A stretch of DNA of 64,000 bases, from positions 15,111,086-15,175,085 of the forward strand of contig JAOANR010000010.1 in NCBI GenBank assembly GCA_030278955.1, written 5' to 3'. The notes under the pieces are model-generated. The model did not search any database and was not told the DNA's origin. It worked only from the letters and a program-made list of their open reading frames with translations. Each line of letters opens with the position of its first letter. Within the stretch, counting starts at the first letter, position 1. Source of the stretch: Hygrophila difformis. Lineage: Eukaryota > Streptophyta > Magnoliopsida > Lamiales > Acanthaceae. Below are positions 34,682 to 49,733 of this stretch, in pieces. The position numbers and the translations under genes are program-made.

Positions 34682-34940
34682 CTTCCTCCGTTCCTAAATT
34701 ATTGACACATTTGGTGTTTTGTTACTGTTCATTGATAACTTTGATTCGACTTTTTAATACATTTATATAAGATTAAATATAGTCAAGTGGAATCTTGTTG
34801 GATTCGTCTAATAGTATAGATTTAGAATATCAAATTTTCATAATTTTTAGTTGTATGCAATTTGAGTTATTACGGATTAAAAATGTGTATTGGATTGCGT
34901 GAAACGTAGGTCCGTGGTAAATATTAAGGAACAGAGATAG
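34682..34940. mobile_element. Stowaway-type MITE, 259 bp
   Basis: CTTCCTCCGTTCCTAAATTA at the left pairs with TAAGGAACAGAGATAG at the right, with TA on both sides. It lies inside the Pack-MULE. Confidence 0.8.
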
Positions 34941-35250
34941 TATTTATTTATTTATATAAAGATTTAATCAATTTATTAGATAAATTTAAAAGAATATTAA
35001 TGCAAAAAAAATTTTAAAAGAATAACTTTGACCAATGAAACAGAGACCCATTGGCCCAAACAAAAGAGACCAAGTGGTATCATTGAGTCTCATGTTGGTG
35101 GGATCATTAACCCAACCACCTTCATTTTGATTTTTTTTTTAAAAAGTAATACTTATGTTGAGTCTCATTGGATCATTGATATAGCTAGTCTGATTGATAT
35201 AGCTAGTATGAGAAATATGGACGGTGAGGCGAGTGCGCATGAGTTGGACA

Positions 35251-36283
35251 TAGGGATGGCAATGGGTCGGGTCCAGCCGGACCCAAGACCCGACCCGAGA
35301 AAAATTCTAGGACCCAAGAACCGACCCAGACCCGAGGTATTACTCATTGGACCCGAGCAGACCCGAACCGACAGGACCCGGACCCAGACCCGTGGACCCG
35401 TAGACCCGAAGAATTAATCAAAATTACTAAGCAATAGGTTGGACCCGACCCGACCCAGGACCCGATAAAATAATACTCCCTCCGTCCCACTAATTCCGTC
35501 TCATTTTCCTTTTTGGTCCGTCCAATTACAATTATCACATTTCCCGTTAATGCAATAATTACATACTCCCTCCATTTTTTAAAAATATTAACGTTTGCAT
35601 AGTAAACACTATTGATTGAATAACTTTGATTCGATATTTTAACACAACTACCATCACATCACATTAATAAATAACTATATTAAAATTTCAATCACACAAC
35701 TATCACATCACACATAAATAAATCAATTAAAAATTTAAATACATTAAAATCACATCACATAAAAATTCCTAATTTACCACCACTTAAACACTAATCTACC
35801 CCTACATTAAATACTAATTATCCCACATAAAATACCGTGCCAAAAAGAAATGGGACACTATTAGTGAGACGGATGGAGTAAAAAAAAAAACATCAGCAAC
35901 TATGAAACATGAAACGAGCAACACTACAACAGTAGCAACATGGAGATAATGTGATTAGTTTGTGCAACCATTCGACTACATGGAGATTAATTTTTGAGTG
36001 ACCTATAATATATCAGCCATGTATTTCAGAATTAATAATATGCATACCGGACACTGGGAAAATAACATTGTAGAACAATGGGTGAGCAACCAAACATTAT
36101 AGGCTAGAGGCTGCTCTCACATATCTAGGGTTCCCACACACCAAATCTATTCGGGTCGGGTCGGGTCGGGTCTATCCCTGGACCCAAGAACCGACCCAGA
36201 TCCGAAAAGAAGGACCCGAACCGAGCTAAACGGGTTGGATCCGGGTCGGTTCTCGGGTCCACCGGGTCCAATTGCCATCCCTA
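35251..36283. mobile_element. Non-autonomous hAT element, 1033 bp
   Basis: Its termini TAGGGATGGCAATGGGTCGG and TTGCCATCCCTA are flanked by a perfect 8-bp duplication GTTGGACA (35243-35250 and 36284-36291), the hAT signature. Both ends carry dense GGACCCG/CGGGTC arrays. No transposase is encoded. The middle is occupied by a younger MITE (35476-35878). ORFs in the GACCCG arrays (35028-35417 and others) are not genes. Confidence 0.92.
35476..35878. mobile_element. Stowaway-type MITE nested in the hAT element
   Basis: CTCCCTCCGTCCCACTAATT at the left pairs with ATTAGTGAGACGGATGGAG at the right, flanked by TA. A second left-end sequence (ACTCCCTCCATTTTTTAAAA) begins inside it at about 35564, so it may itself be composite. 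Confidence 0.75.
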
Positions 36284-36606
36284 GTTGGACAGTGACATTT
36301 ATTTTCCCTGTATAAAATGCCACGTGGCACCTTAAATTTCACTAATTATGTCATAGTAGCTAATTGTTTTATATTAGTGAAAAAAAGATGAAAGTGGATA
36401 TAATTAGTAAAGGTGAAGGACTAAATGGGGTCAAAAATTAGTAGAGTATGTATTCGGATAAAAAGAAAAGAAAAAGGATGCATTTGGCCATTTTTCCCAA
36501 TTTTTAATTACATTTATTATGTAAAGATAATTTTATAATTTTATATTTTTCATTCTCTTCCTATAAATTGTATGCATAGGCCAACTATCGATGTGATGAA
36601 CATAGG

Positions 36607-36995
36607 GCCCGTTTGGATTGACTTTTGAAAAAAGAAGAAGCCAAAAGTAGAAGCAGAAGCAGAAGTCAAAAGCAAAAGCATGTAACTTTTGTGTTTGGAT
36701 GGAATGTTTGAAAAGCGGCTTTTTCTAAAAAAAATATATTTGGATAAATAAAAATCAAAAGCACTTTTGGAATGTTGTAATTACCAAAAAGGACGTGATA
36801 CTTAATATGATAATAAGATATATTTATAGTGTAATTTATATTAAGTAGTGGGGGTATTTAAGTCCTTGCACATTTTACGAGGTACTTTTGGCTTTTGCTT
36901 TTGGGAGAAGCACCCCCTGGGCTGCTTCTCCCAAAAGCATTTTTTGGCTTTTCGAGGTGTTTTTGCTTTTTCTTAAAAGCCAAAACAAACACCTA
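36607..36995. mobile_element. Probable Tourist-like MITE remnant
   Basis: It starts GGGCCCGTTTGGATTGAC and ends ...AAAGCCAAAACAAACACC, an imperfect inverted match. The body is rich in AGAAGC/GCTTCT and CAAAAGC/GCTTTTG in inverted order and would fold back. The ends are degraded and no target duplication is clear. Confidence 0.5.
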
Positions 36996-38674
36996 ATTTC
37001 CATTAGAAGTGCTTCTGACAGAAGCAAAAGCCAAAGGCCTCATAATCGGCAGAAGTTACGCTTCGCTGGGAAAACCAGAAGCATGTGTAGAGGTAAATGG
37101 AGCTAGTTTATTTTATTTTATAATGAATGAATGGGATTAATTATAATTGATTATGTAAATTAAAAATTTTAATAATTGTGCTATTTTTTTTTGGCGAAGC
37201 ATAATAGTGCTATTTATAATGTCATTCAAATATTTTTGGTATGTACAAGTATAAAAAGTGGTAAATATTTCAACTATTTTATTATAGTGGGATGTGTGAG
37301 ACTTGTGTTATGTGATGCATGAAATGGTGTGCTTTTTGTGATGGTATAGTGTTTTTGTGATGGGAGAAGTATTATATGATGACTAGATATGGTTTTTGTT
37401 ATGTCTGCACATGCTTACTCATTTTACTGTAATTTGAAATACAAGTGCGTAAATCCCCAACATAACGTTATACTAATAAATTCCCATATGTTTGACGAAT
37501 GATTGACTTCAGACGGTTCAATAAATGACATTACATTGCTTTTCTTTTTCATCTGTTTGCCGGAGCCCGAGCCCACATGTGAATCCTGTCAGAAATTGTG
37601 GTGTGCAGGTTTATTAAATAGCATGGTGTGTATCCACAAAATTCTGATTATGTCTTTGAGTCTGGTGTGCAACAAGAAATTTTGAGCTTTGGCGCACGCG
37701 CAGAAGAAGAAAAAGGCAAACACAGGAGGTGGGAGATGATTCTATGAAGAAGTCAAGACATGCAACTGTTAGTATAGATGCGATGTTGGAAGCGCTGCAA
37801 TGTCGAAAATGAAAAGATGGAAAAGAAATTGGAAGAAGAAGAAGAAGATGAAGCTCATTAAAAAAAAGAAAAAAGAAATCAGTAGTTCAAAAGGATAGAG
37901 AGAGGTTGTGATTGTGAGAAGAATCGATGATGAATTGACGACGACAACGGTGATTTAGATGATCGTTGTTCAAAGAGGAGGTAGGAAGGTGCTTCAAGAA
38001 TGTTCAAACCCAACAGATATAGTAGTATGTCTTAACAACCGCCAATGCTAATTAAATGTTCTTGATGGAGGTGCATCTGACCTGGGAATTGAATTCCACT
38101 GCTAGCTATAGGCTATAGCTAGTACGTACATTTATTCTTATAAATCCTCTTCTGTGAAAGTTTCTGTAATCAAGAAACCAGCTGCACAATCAAATGGCCA
38201 AAACCACAAGCAAATTAAAATAGCTAGCTAGACTGGCGAGGAGGATGCACAAGCCACAGACATGTTTATTATTGCAAACCACAATTGTTGAAAACTAAGT
38301 AATTCTTGGCTCTCCCTCTCTCTTTCCTCCTGTTGTCTTTCTCACCTGATACCAACAATCCCAAATTACTCCAACGGTGGTTCAAGGAAAAAACATATCT
38401 TTACTTTAGTATTATTATTACATGTGGGTTTATGGTGTTCTTAGTCTTATTAGTACTACTTGACTATTAGCAACCACTCATATAGGGCAGGCAATTTTTA
38501 TACATTATCTAGAAACCAAACACACTCAATGACACAAATTTAATAACTCGATTCAACTCGAGTAATTTAACCCAAAACCAATCCAAACTTTCCCATTACA
38601 ATCGATTAATAATGTTTGTTGTCTTCCCTCTTTCACCACTCGTACTTGTTTAAAACATAAACCAAAATAAATCT
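36996..38674. other. Intergenic, no gene seen
   Basis: Non-coding sequence between the MITE remnant and the second DUF247 gene. It has purine-rich GAA repeats around 37830-37870 and no convincing ORF. It includes the 3' flank of the DUF247 gene. Confidence 0.5.
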
Positions 38675-40375
38675 CTAATCGTTGGTAGGCTCAAGTGCTT
38701 TGATACGGACAATGCGACTGCAATTATATACCTGGCAGAAGGCCTGCATACTCATCAGCAACAGCATCAAAATAGTTGCTACAAACGTCAGTGTCCGCCA
38801 CGACCCGAATACGTATTTCCTCATCAAATTCTCGAACCTCACCTTCCATCTTCCGTTGTAGTACCCGTTCACATCCCCGATCAGTTCGTCCAGAAACGGC
38901 ACCTTCGTCAACCTAAGAGACTTGCTCATTCCATTCCACAGCTCCGCCACTTCCTTTTCGCTCTTCAAACGGTTGGTGATGATTCCACTCCGACACAGAA
39001 TCTTCACGTCTGTCTCTGTGTCGATGATCCCGTTCATTAGCTCCGAGTATCGAGTAAACACCAGTGGCCCGGATACGGTGCAGGCCTCATAAGCAATCAG
39101 GTTCCTTAGGACAACCTCGGAGTTCACATCTAAGTCGATGGCCGGGATGGAAAAGGTTAGGGATTTGGGGTTGAAGGCGATGTTCGTGATGCCTCCGTTG
39201 ACGGGCACAAACTGCACCCCCACACAAACGAGCTGAGAGACGGAAGGGATTGCAATCTCTTCCAGCAATGGAGGCTTGTGTAAGTTGGCAGTCGAACTCA
39301 ACGGCGCCTCGACATCCTCGTCTTTCTTTTCATTATCCCTCCGGAAGCTGCCCAGCATGTTTTCGATTGGGTCCTTCATCATCTTGATGATGGGGATTTT
39401 GGTAAGAATTGTCCATGGCAGCTTCACGATTACCTTGATAGGGTTTGAGAAGATTATCGCCTTGATCCGTTCCATGAGCACCATACTGGATAGAATTTCC
39501 CACGCCTGATCAAGAAGCTGCCTTAAGTAACTCTTTGAGGAGTCTGTATTCTCTTCTTCTTCCTTGATTTCGTCTTCTTCATCGCTAGTTTCATTGAAAT
39601 CATATTTATCCTCGGATTTGGGCACAAGGAAATGGTATAGGAAGTCCAGCAGATGAGCGTACTCTCGCACACCAATTCTCTGCGAGCACGTCGCTGTTTT
39701 GAATGGGGACAGCTCCTTGCAAAGTTCTACCAGCATATCGAGCAGCAGTTCATCGGCTTTATCTCGAGAAGAAAGCTGAAATTCTAACAGCATTCTCATC
39801 ACAAACAATGGAATTTGATTCTCCAGCATTATAATGTCCCTGAGAATACCATTATGAGCAGTCTTGTTCCCTGATAACTCGATTAGAAGTGCCAATCTCG
39901 ATGGCGCCTTGGTCAAGATCTTACCTCTCTTAACACCACAAACCTGAAAAAACTCGAACAAGAAACAGGCGTCAACTGTCAGCATCCAAGCCAGAGCTTC
40001 GCAGCCAAACACCAATGGTCTGTGATAGCTTGCCCGAACTCTCAGATCGTGTTCGATCAGGTGGTTAACGAATTCCTGCAAGGTGCGGACTGTCCGTAGC
40101 TCTTTCTGGTTTCTTTTAGCAGCTGCAACTTTGTACCTCTCCATGTCGTAGAGCTCTGGTCGCAGATGGTGATACGGACCAATGGCAACTTGATGTGGGA
40201 TGTAAGAATTGGGATCGATGGCCACAAGGGGTCTCGGAACAGCGAAGATGGTAACGGGCATTTCAGACTCTTCCTCCGGCTCTTGAACAATAATTTGACG
40301 AATCTGTTCAACCCATTGATGTTCATCAAAGCTGGAGCCCAAGCTCGTCAGCATGTTCATCTGGAAAAAAGACAT
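38675..40375 (-). CDS. DUF247 (UPF0481) membrane-anchored protein, paralog
   Basis: An intronless minus-strand ORF. I choose the ATG at 40375 (MSFFQMNM), giving 566 aa, because the open frame upstream to 40456 starts at a TTG and because this start aligns with that of the gene at 24494. It shares the whole DUF247 layout with its paralog: MPVTIFAVPRPL, HQVAIGPYHH, MERYKVAAAKR, MLENQIPLFVMR, GIIDTETDVKILCR and a C-terminal membrane segment (LTFVATILMLLLMSMQAF). It has an extra acidic stretch around residues 260-280 (SDEEDEIKEEEEN). The gene looks intact; its function is unknown, as for the family. The two genes face opposite ways, with the 26-38 kb transposon island between their 3' ends. Confidence 0.92.
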   Translation of the reverse strand: MSFFQMNMLTSLGSSFDEHQWVEQIRQIIVQEPEEESEMPVTIFAVPRPLVAIDPNSYIPHQVAIGPYHHLRPELYDMERYKVAAAKRNQKELRTVRTLQEFVNHLIEHDLRVRASYHRPLVFGCEALAWMLTVDACFLFEFFQVCGVKRGKILTKAPSRLALLIELSGNKTAHNGILRDIIMLENQIPLFVMRMLLEFQLSSRDKADELLLDMLVELCKELSPFKTATCSQRIGVREYAHLLDFLYHFLVPKSEDKYDFNETSDEEDEIKEEEENTDSSKSYLRQLLDQAWEILSSMVLMERIKAIIFSNPIKVIVKLPWTILTKIPIIKMMKDPIENMLGSFRRDNEKKDEDVEAPLSSTANLHKPPLLEEIAIPSVSQLVCVGVQFVPVNGGITNIAFNPKSLTFSIPAIDLDVNSEVVLRNLIAYEACTVSGPLVFTRYSELMNGIIDTETDVKILCRSGIITNRLKSEKEVAELWNGMSKSLRLTKVPFLDELIGDVNGYYNGRWKVRFENLMRKYVFGSWRTLTFVATILMLLLMSMQAFCQVYNCSRIVRIKALEPTND

Positions 40376-43300
40376 TCTTGAAGAAAAATACGCAATGATA
40401 GTCCTGCAGAATAGTGGAAAACAAGAAAACCAGAGCACAAGAGATGTATGATTCAATCAAAATAAAGTCAGTCGAAGGATAATTTCGATGACAAGGCGCC
40501 CCAATATAATATAAGTAACAGATAAAGTCTGTTATCTTTAAGTGTTTGATAAAGTATTGGAGGACGACTAAATGGCCAAAGACTACAGTATAATATTTAC
40601 CATGTGTTTCACGTATGACTAAATTTTGAGGATTTAATAAATAGTGGAGTGTGTAATGATTTAGGAGTCGGTAGAACTTTGCTGTCGATTGCTAATTAAG
40701 TACAAAATGGAGCATTCTTTATGTTAAGAGCGCCACTTGTGACCAATCACCAAACTATATCAGAATACATTTAATTTAATAATCATGGTCGCTGTGTTTA
40801 AAACTCTCACCCAAAAACGTTGGGAGTAAATATTTAAACACTTGAGGCTTCAGTTTCCACATGTGTTGAGAAGGACCAGAAAGCCATCTTGTTGAAAGCC
40901 CTGCAGCAGATGTTAAACATGGTTTACTATTTGTGTTACAGCTCAATATATTATAATTAAAATCAAAAGAAAAGTCACACTTTTTATTCGTCAAGCTAAA
41001 AGTAATAGGTAGTGGAATTACGTTGCTATTACTTTTCTTTCTTCTCCAGTCAAATCGGATGACCCCCGGGCCACGGTGAGGGAGGAGTGTAGTCAAAGTA
41101 CTCCATCCATCAATTTGACCACCAAAAGCAGGCAGCACTGATGCACGGTCCTACTCTGGGTTCAAATAATGCTGATGATGGGATCGCCACAATTCAAAGA
41201 GATTTTATCTAACTGCACTTGCCATCGCGTCTTCATCTACAGGGAGTCATTTAATATCCTGAGGCAAAGCATGGTGAGATCCATTGGCCATCTTGTGTTC
41301 CTGAAAGAACTTTCAGTTATAAGAATTACAGAGAGAGGCTATCAAAATTGTTCTGAGGATGGGAGTTATCTCAAATATGGTCCAGAAATTACTCAACCGA
41401 GAGGAAGGTATAGTATCTTTGAACGTTAGAAATAAAACCACACATTCTAAGAATGGAAAAGTGTCTTCAAAAGTCACCAATCTTTTCTGGATGGAGCCAC
41501 TCTATTTAAAAGGCCAAGAATCAACAAGGGCACACCAACTGAAGATGAGTGTGGCCAACATTTTCGAAATGTCTTTCGAAATGAAAATCTAAGGGGTCCA
41601 GTGACTGAATGGACAAGCAACCTTTACTCCTTTAAAAAACACCTGGACCTTCACATCATAGTGAGATATCAATTCAGAATTTCTTACCAAAAATCAATGT
41701 AGGCGTATACTTGTTGGTACATGAAAATTGGATAACATGAGACCTGATAAACGCTCAATCTACCTAGGCAATTCAGGAAGTATCTTCATGAAGGGAAATT
41801 CAAACAGTCGTGTTACAACCATAGCACCAGTTCAGATTCTGTGCTGCTTTAGAAAATGCAAAACAACTTATCCTCATCTTACGACAATAATTTTATATAC
41901 TTTCTTGGTGAGACTCAGTGTATGGTTGTGACACAAAAAAAGCTCGACTTTGTCAACTACTTACCTGTACGCTCCTGGACTCCACTGAGGGGTGAGAGCA
42001 GAAAACATTTTATATCTTCACATGCCATGGGTCAAGATCTCAAAAGCATTACACATACACCTGTCACTTACAAATGGAATCACATATAGACCAAAGAATC
42101 ATAAAGTATTTATAAGGAAAGTAAAAGCACTGTGGACAAGGTTTCTGGGTGATGGAAACTTTGTTTATAATTGAAGCAAAACATACACCTTTCAATCAAA
42201 TATTCAAAATTCTCCAGGAAATAATTCCCAACTTTTAAATATGATGTGAATTATCTAAATTTATAAAGGTGCTAAATAATTTATCTAAACTACTGGTGTA
42301 TCCTCATATTTGGAGTTCTAGTAATAATAATCCGCAATTTAATAAAATACTGTCCACAAAAGTTAAAAGGCCCCTCGCCAACTACCTCTATTTCAAGTGT
42401 GTACTGTTTTCTGGTGCAATAGATCAACACAGAGGCCATGGTACTTTACTATTCTCTACTGCTAACACAAAATGGATGCAAGGAATAGGCAGCTTCCAAA
42501 AAAAAGAACACATGATTTACACATTGATGGTAGTAGATAAAGATGTAGCAAGAAATTTAAGTATTTAACAATGATAGGTAGTTTACTTGGATCCTCAATG
42601 ACCACTTTACCTTAAGACTTAATTAAGTTGTTAAGAGAGATCCGTACTGCTGTATAATTATATTTTTATTTATATTATACTTTAATTTATAAATTAAAGG
42701 AAAATAATGCTTTATTTACTTTTCATTTTGCAAGTAAACAAAAATCTCAGTCCCGGCTTTGCAGTTTGGCATAAAGAAACTTCAGTAATCAACTACTGGT
42801 TAGTCTTCTTCGATACAGGGTCATCATGAAACTGAGATAAGATCAACCATACTAACTTTTAAAGTATTATGGTTTTCAATTTGCGCAATTTTAGAATGAA
42901 GGTCTTTGGATATTTAGGTGAATTCCAAAGAAAGCAACCCCTCTATCCCAAGATCAAAGTTAAACATGCCTACATGTATTATATATCTTCGAAATACTAA
43001 TAAGAACCATTCTGATCCCCAGCATAGTAAATCAACAAAATTTTGACAACAAAATGCTAGCGAATCAGTACTTCACATACCACTTGAACAAGATGTAGCG
43101 TGACATTGTTCACAATGGGGAAATATGATTTTGCTCAATTGAGATTAGCATAAATTGGAAAACCTCACACTGAATAAAAACTAGTATACATGACAATGTG
43201 AAATGGTGAAGCTTTTGCACCTGTGTTAAATTTCAGAAGGCTGTGGAACAATACACGTTTGACAATAGTTTTGAGATAGTGTTTGGTATCTCCTCTGCTT

Positions 43301-43603
43301 GCACCAATTCAAAGTAATAAACTAGCGCCTCGGACAAGAACCAAGAACAAAACAGACATGAAAAGCCATATCTCTTTCAAGTTTCGCAGATACCGGACCC
43401 CAATTAAGATTTCCAACTAAATCTACATAAAAGTAGATATCTTTGCCTATAGGAACCACAAGGCCCAGAAATGTTATCCCCAGAAAATCTATCTCCTTAA
43501 TAACCCCAATTGCCCATGACCAAATTTTTGCGTCTGTCCTCAAGAATTTTTAAAAAAATGTTGGTCATTAGAACTGAGATAAGAAACAGTAGCCATTTCC
43601 AGA
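40376..43603. other. Long region without a recognisable gene
   Basis: The first 200 bases should include the 5' leader and promoter of the minus-strand DUF247 gene. Beyond that the region has a less AT-biased composition than the transposon island and many short ORFs (41169-42568 on the plus strand, 43322-43543 on the minus), none with a recognisable domain and none overlapping to form a protein. It could hold untranslated exons, a non-coding transcript, the 3' UTR of the PPR gene or very old repeats. Confidence 0.4.
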
Positions 43604-45031
43604 TCATTTTCTATCATCATTTATCCGCAACTCAGCTCTTGGCTTAGCTGAAAGCCCTTTCGCTAACATCTCTTCATCGTATCGCCGTGCCATATCAACC
43701 AAACCCTTCTGCAGCAAAGCATCAATCAAGGCATTATAAGCACAAGTATCCGGGCTTAATCCATGGTCTGCCATCTTTTTCCATAAACGAAGAACAGGCC
43801 TAAGGAAACCCCATCTTCCAAACTTCCTCATGAGCATGACATATGTGTCCACCCTTGGACGAACACCACTTTCTATCATCCTATCGAACAGTTTTAGTAT
43901 TTGTCGAGGCTTTTCTATGCATGTGAAAAAGCAATTATAGGTAACTATATTCGGCTCACAGCCCATTTTAGTCATCTTATTGAGCAGTTTATATGCTTCT
44001 CTATACCTCCCATTCTCACACAACAGCTTCAGAATCGTGTTATAAGTTGCCACATTTGGCTTGCATCCCCACTCAATCATTTCCTTATAAAGCCTATTTG
44101 CCACGTCAACACCCTCAGACTTACCAATAGCACAGATCACTGTGTTGTACGCCACCACATCTAATTGAATACCTTTTCTCTTCATCTCCTTGTACAATGC
44201 CACCGCTTTCCATGGCTTCCCACGCTTGCATTGGATGTTCATATATATAGAGTATGAATACAAGTCTTTCACAACACCCCTCTTATCCATCTCTTCCCAA
44301 AATTCCCTACACTTGCTCCACCATTCCATTCTAAACCAGCCACGTAGAATCATATTATGTATTTTTGTACTTCGCAAATCAAATTTAAACAGTGAAGAAT
44401 CATTCCCACTAACCCCATTTTTCCCAAAGCACAATTCTTCAGCTTCAATGACATGCTTATACTCGCACAAGGCATCAACCAAATTCAAGAAGGAAGTTTC
44501 ATCCCTCAAATTATACTCATCCAATCTACCAAATACATCAATCGCTTCACTAACTAAATGAGCTGACACATAACGCTTAAACAATCCTCTAAAAGTAGCA
44601 TGGTCAGGCAACGACGACGGACTCTCATTCATTCTTTTTATCAAACTCAAGGCCAGATCAAATTCAAAAAACTTACCAAGAATGTCGATAATCTGGTTGA
44701 ATGTCTGGGTGGTATGCTGAAATCCAGGCTGTGATTCTACCCAATTGAAGAACTCCAGTGCAACCTTCCAGTCATTGGCGTAAGAATTGAGGGCTTCGAG
44801 AACTGACTGACAATCCAATTTATTGAATCGCGATTGATGCGGTATAGGGTTGACAAAAACACTTGAATTGGATTTGGGAAGCGTGTGGCAGGGATATGAA
44901 ATGGGTGTGGAGGGCAATTGAGGAGCTCTGTGGTGGGAAGTACGGTGGAAGAGAAAACCTTGGAGTTGTGGGAGAAAAATGGGACGGCGCAAAAGGAAAC
45001 GGTGTATTCGGGACATGAGTGAAGGAATCAT
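43604..45031 (-). CDS. P-class PPR protein, probably mitochondrial (At1g80550-like)
   Basis: An intronless ORF of 475 aa from ATG 45031; the open frame upstream to 45037 starts at TTG. A basic, Ser/Arg-rich N-terminus without acidic residues (SLMSRIHRFLLRRPIFLP) fits a mitochondrial targeting peptide. It is followed by tandem 35-residue repeats of the plain P class (for example VVAYNTVICAIGKSEG, NVATYNTILKLLCENG, NIVTYNCFFTCIEKP, DTCAYNALIDALLQKG). No E, DYW or SMR domain follows. Such proteins bind organellar RNA in a sequence-specific way. Similarity to Arabidopsis At1g80550 is from memory of that protein. It is divergent from IPMDH with 294 bp between start codons. Confidence 0.9.
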   Translation of the reverse strand: MIPSLMSRIHRFLLRRPIFLPQLQGFLFHRTSHHRAPQLPSTPISYPCHTLPKSNSSVFVNPIPHQSRFNKLDCQSVLEALNSYANDWKVALEFFNWVESQPGFQHTTQTFNQIIDILGKFFEFDLALSLIKRMNESPSSLPDHATFRGLFKRYVSAHLVSEAIDVFGRLDEYNLRDETSFLNLVDALCEYKHVIEAEELCFGKNGVSGNDSSLFKFDLRSTKIHNMILRGWFRMEWWSKCREFWEEMDKRGVVKDLYSYSIYMNIQCKRGKPWKAVALYKEMKRKGIQLDVVAYNTVICAIGKSEGVDVANRLYKEMIEWGCKPNVATYNTILKLLCENGRYREAYKLLNKMTKMGCEPNIVTYNCFFTCIEKPRQILKLFDRMIESGVRPRVDTYVMLMRKFGRWGFLRPVLRLWKKMADHGLSPDTCAYNALIDALLQKGLVDMARRYDEEMLAKGLSAKPRAELRINDDRK

Positions 45032-45325
45032 AACCAAGGATTGTGTTTGTGCGACGATATGGAGAGATTCGCCCCAACTGTGGAATTCGGATTCCAGTGA
45101 TCCTGTCTACAGCCTACAGCTTCCTGGTTTCAGCAGAGGTTGGTGGAAGAAGTGGAATCACTTTATTTTCAATTCTAACCCTTATATTAAATAATTAGCA
45201 GTTAGGTCCCTCAAATATAAATCCACCAACATTTACCCCGACTCCCTGAGCAAAGGTTTTCTCTTTTGGTCCCTCCGTCCTGGGATTTTTGGAACATTAT
45301 TTCCTGAAGTTACAGCTTACTGATA
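45032..45325. promoter_or_regulatory. Shared intergenic (bidirectional) promoter region, PPR / IPMDH
   Basis: 294 bp separate the two start codons, so both promoters and 5' leaders must fit here or overlap the neighbouring gene. No strong TATA box is evident on either side, as is common for housekeeping genes. Regulation in common is possible but not shown. Confidence 0.6.

Positions 45326-49733
<4,408 letters not shown>

Larger units (their letters stand above)
32878..36499 (+). mobile_element. Pack-MULE-like element carrying a GH31 gene fragment, about 3.6 kb
   Basis: The inverted arms of about 190 bp (32878-33068 and 36312-36499) share GAAAAATAGCCAAATACATT / GGAAAAATGGCCAAATGCAT at the tips and GTGCCACGTGGCATTTT at the inner ends. 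The flanks share ATTTTTAA (32870-32877; 36500-36507), a near-complete 9-bp type duplication. Between the arms lies a broken fragment of a plant alpha-xylosidase gene rather than a transposase. A Stowaway MITE (34682-34940) and a hAT element (35251-36283) inserted later. Long arms, target-site flanks and captured host sequence with an intron are the definition of a Pack-MULE. Confidence 0.8.

Noticed and set aside
35028..35417. 129-codon ORF
   Set aside because: Runs across a MULE/hAT boundary and GACCCG arrays; not a gene.
40376..40456. Longer N-terminus for the second DUF247 protein
   Set aside because: The open frame begins at a TTG, and the paralog starts at the position equivalent to the ATG at 40375.
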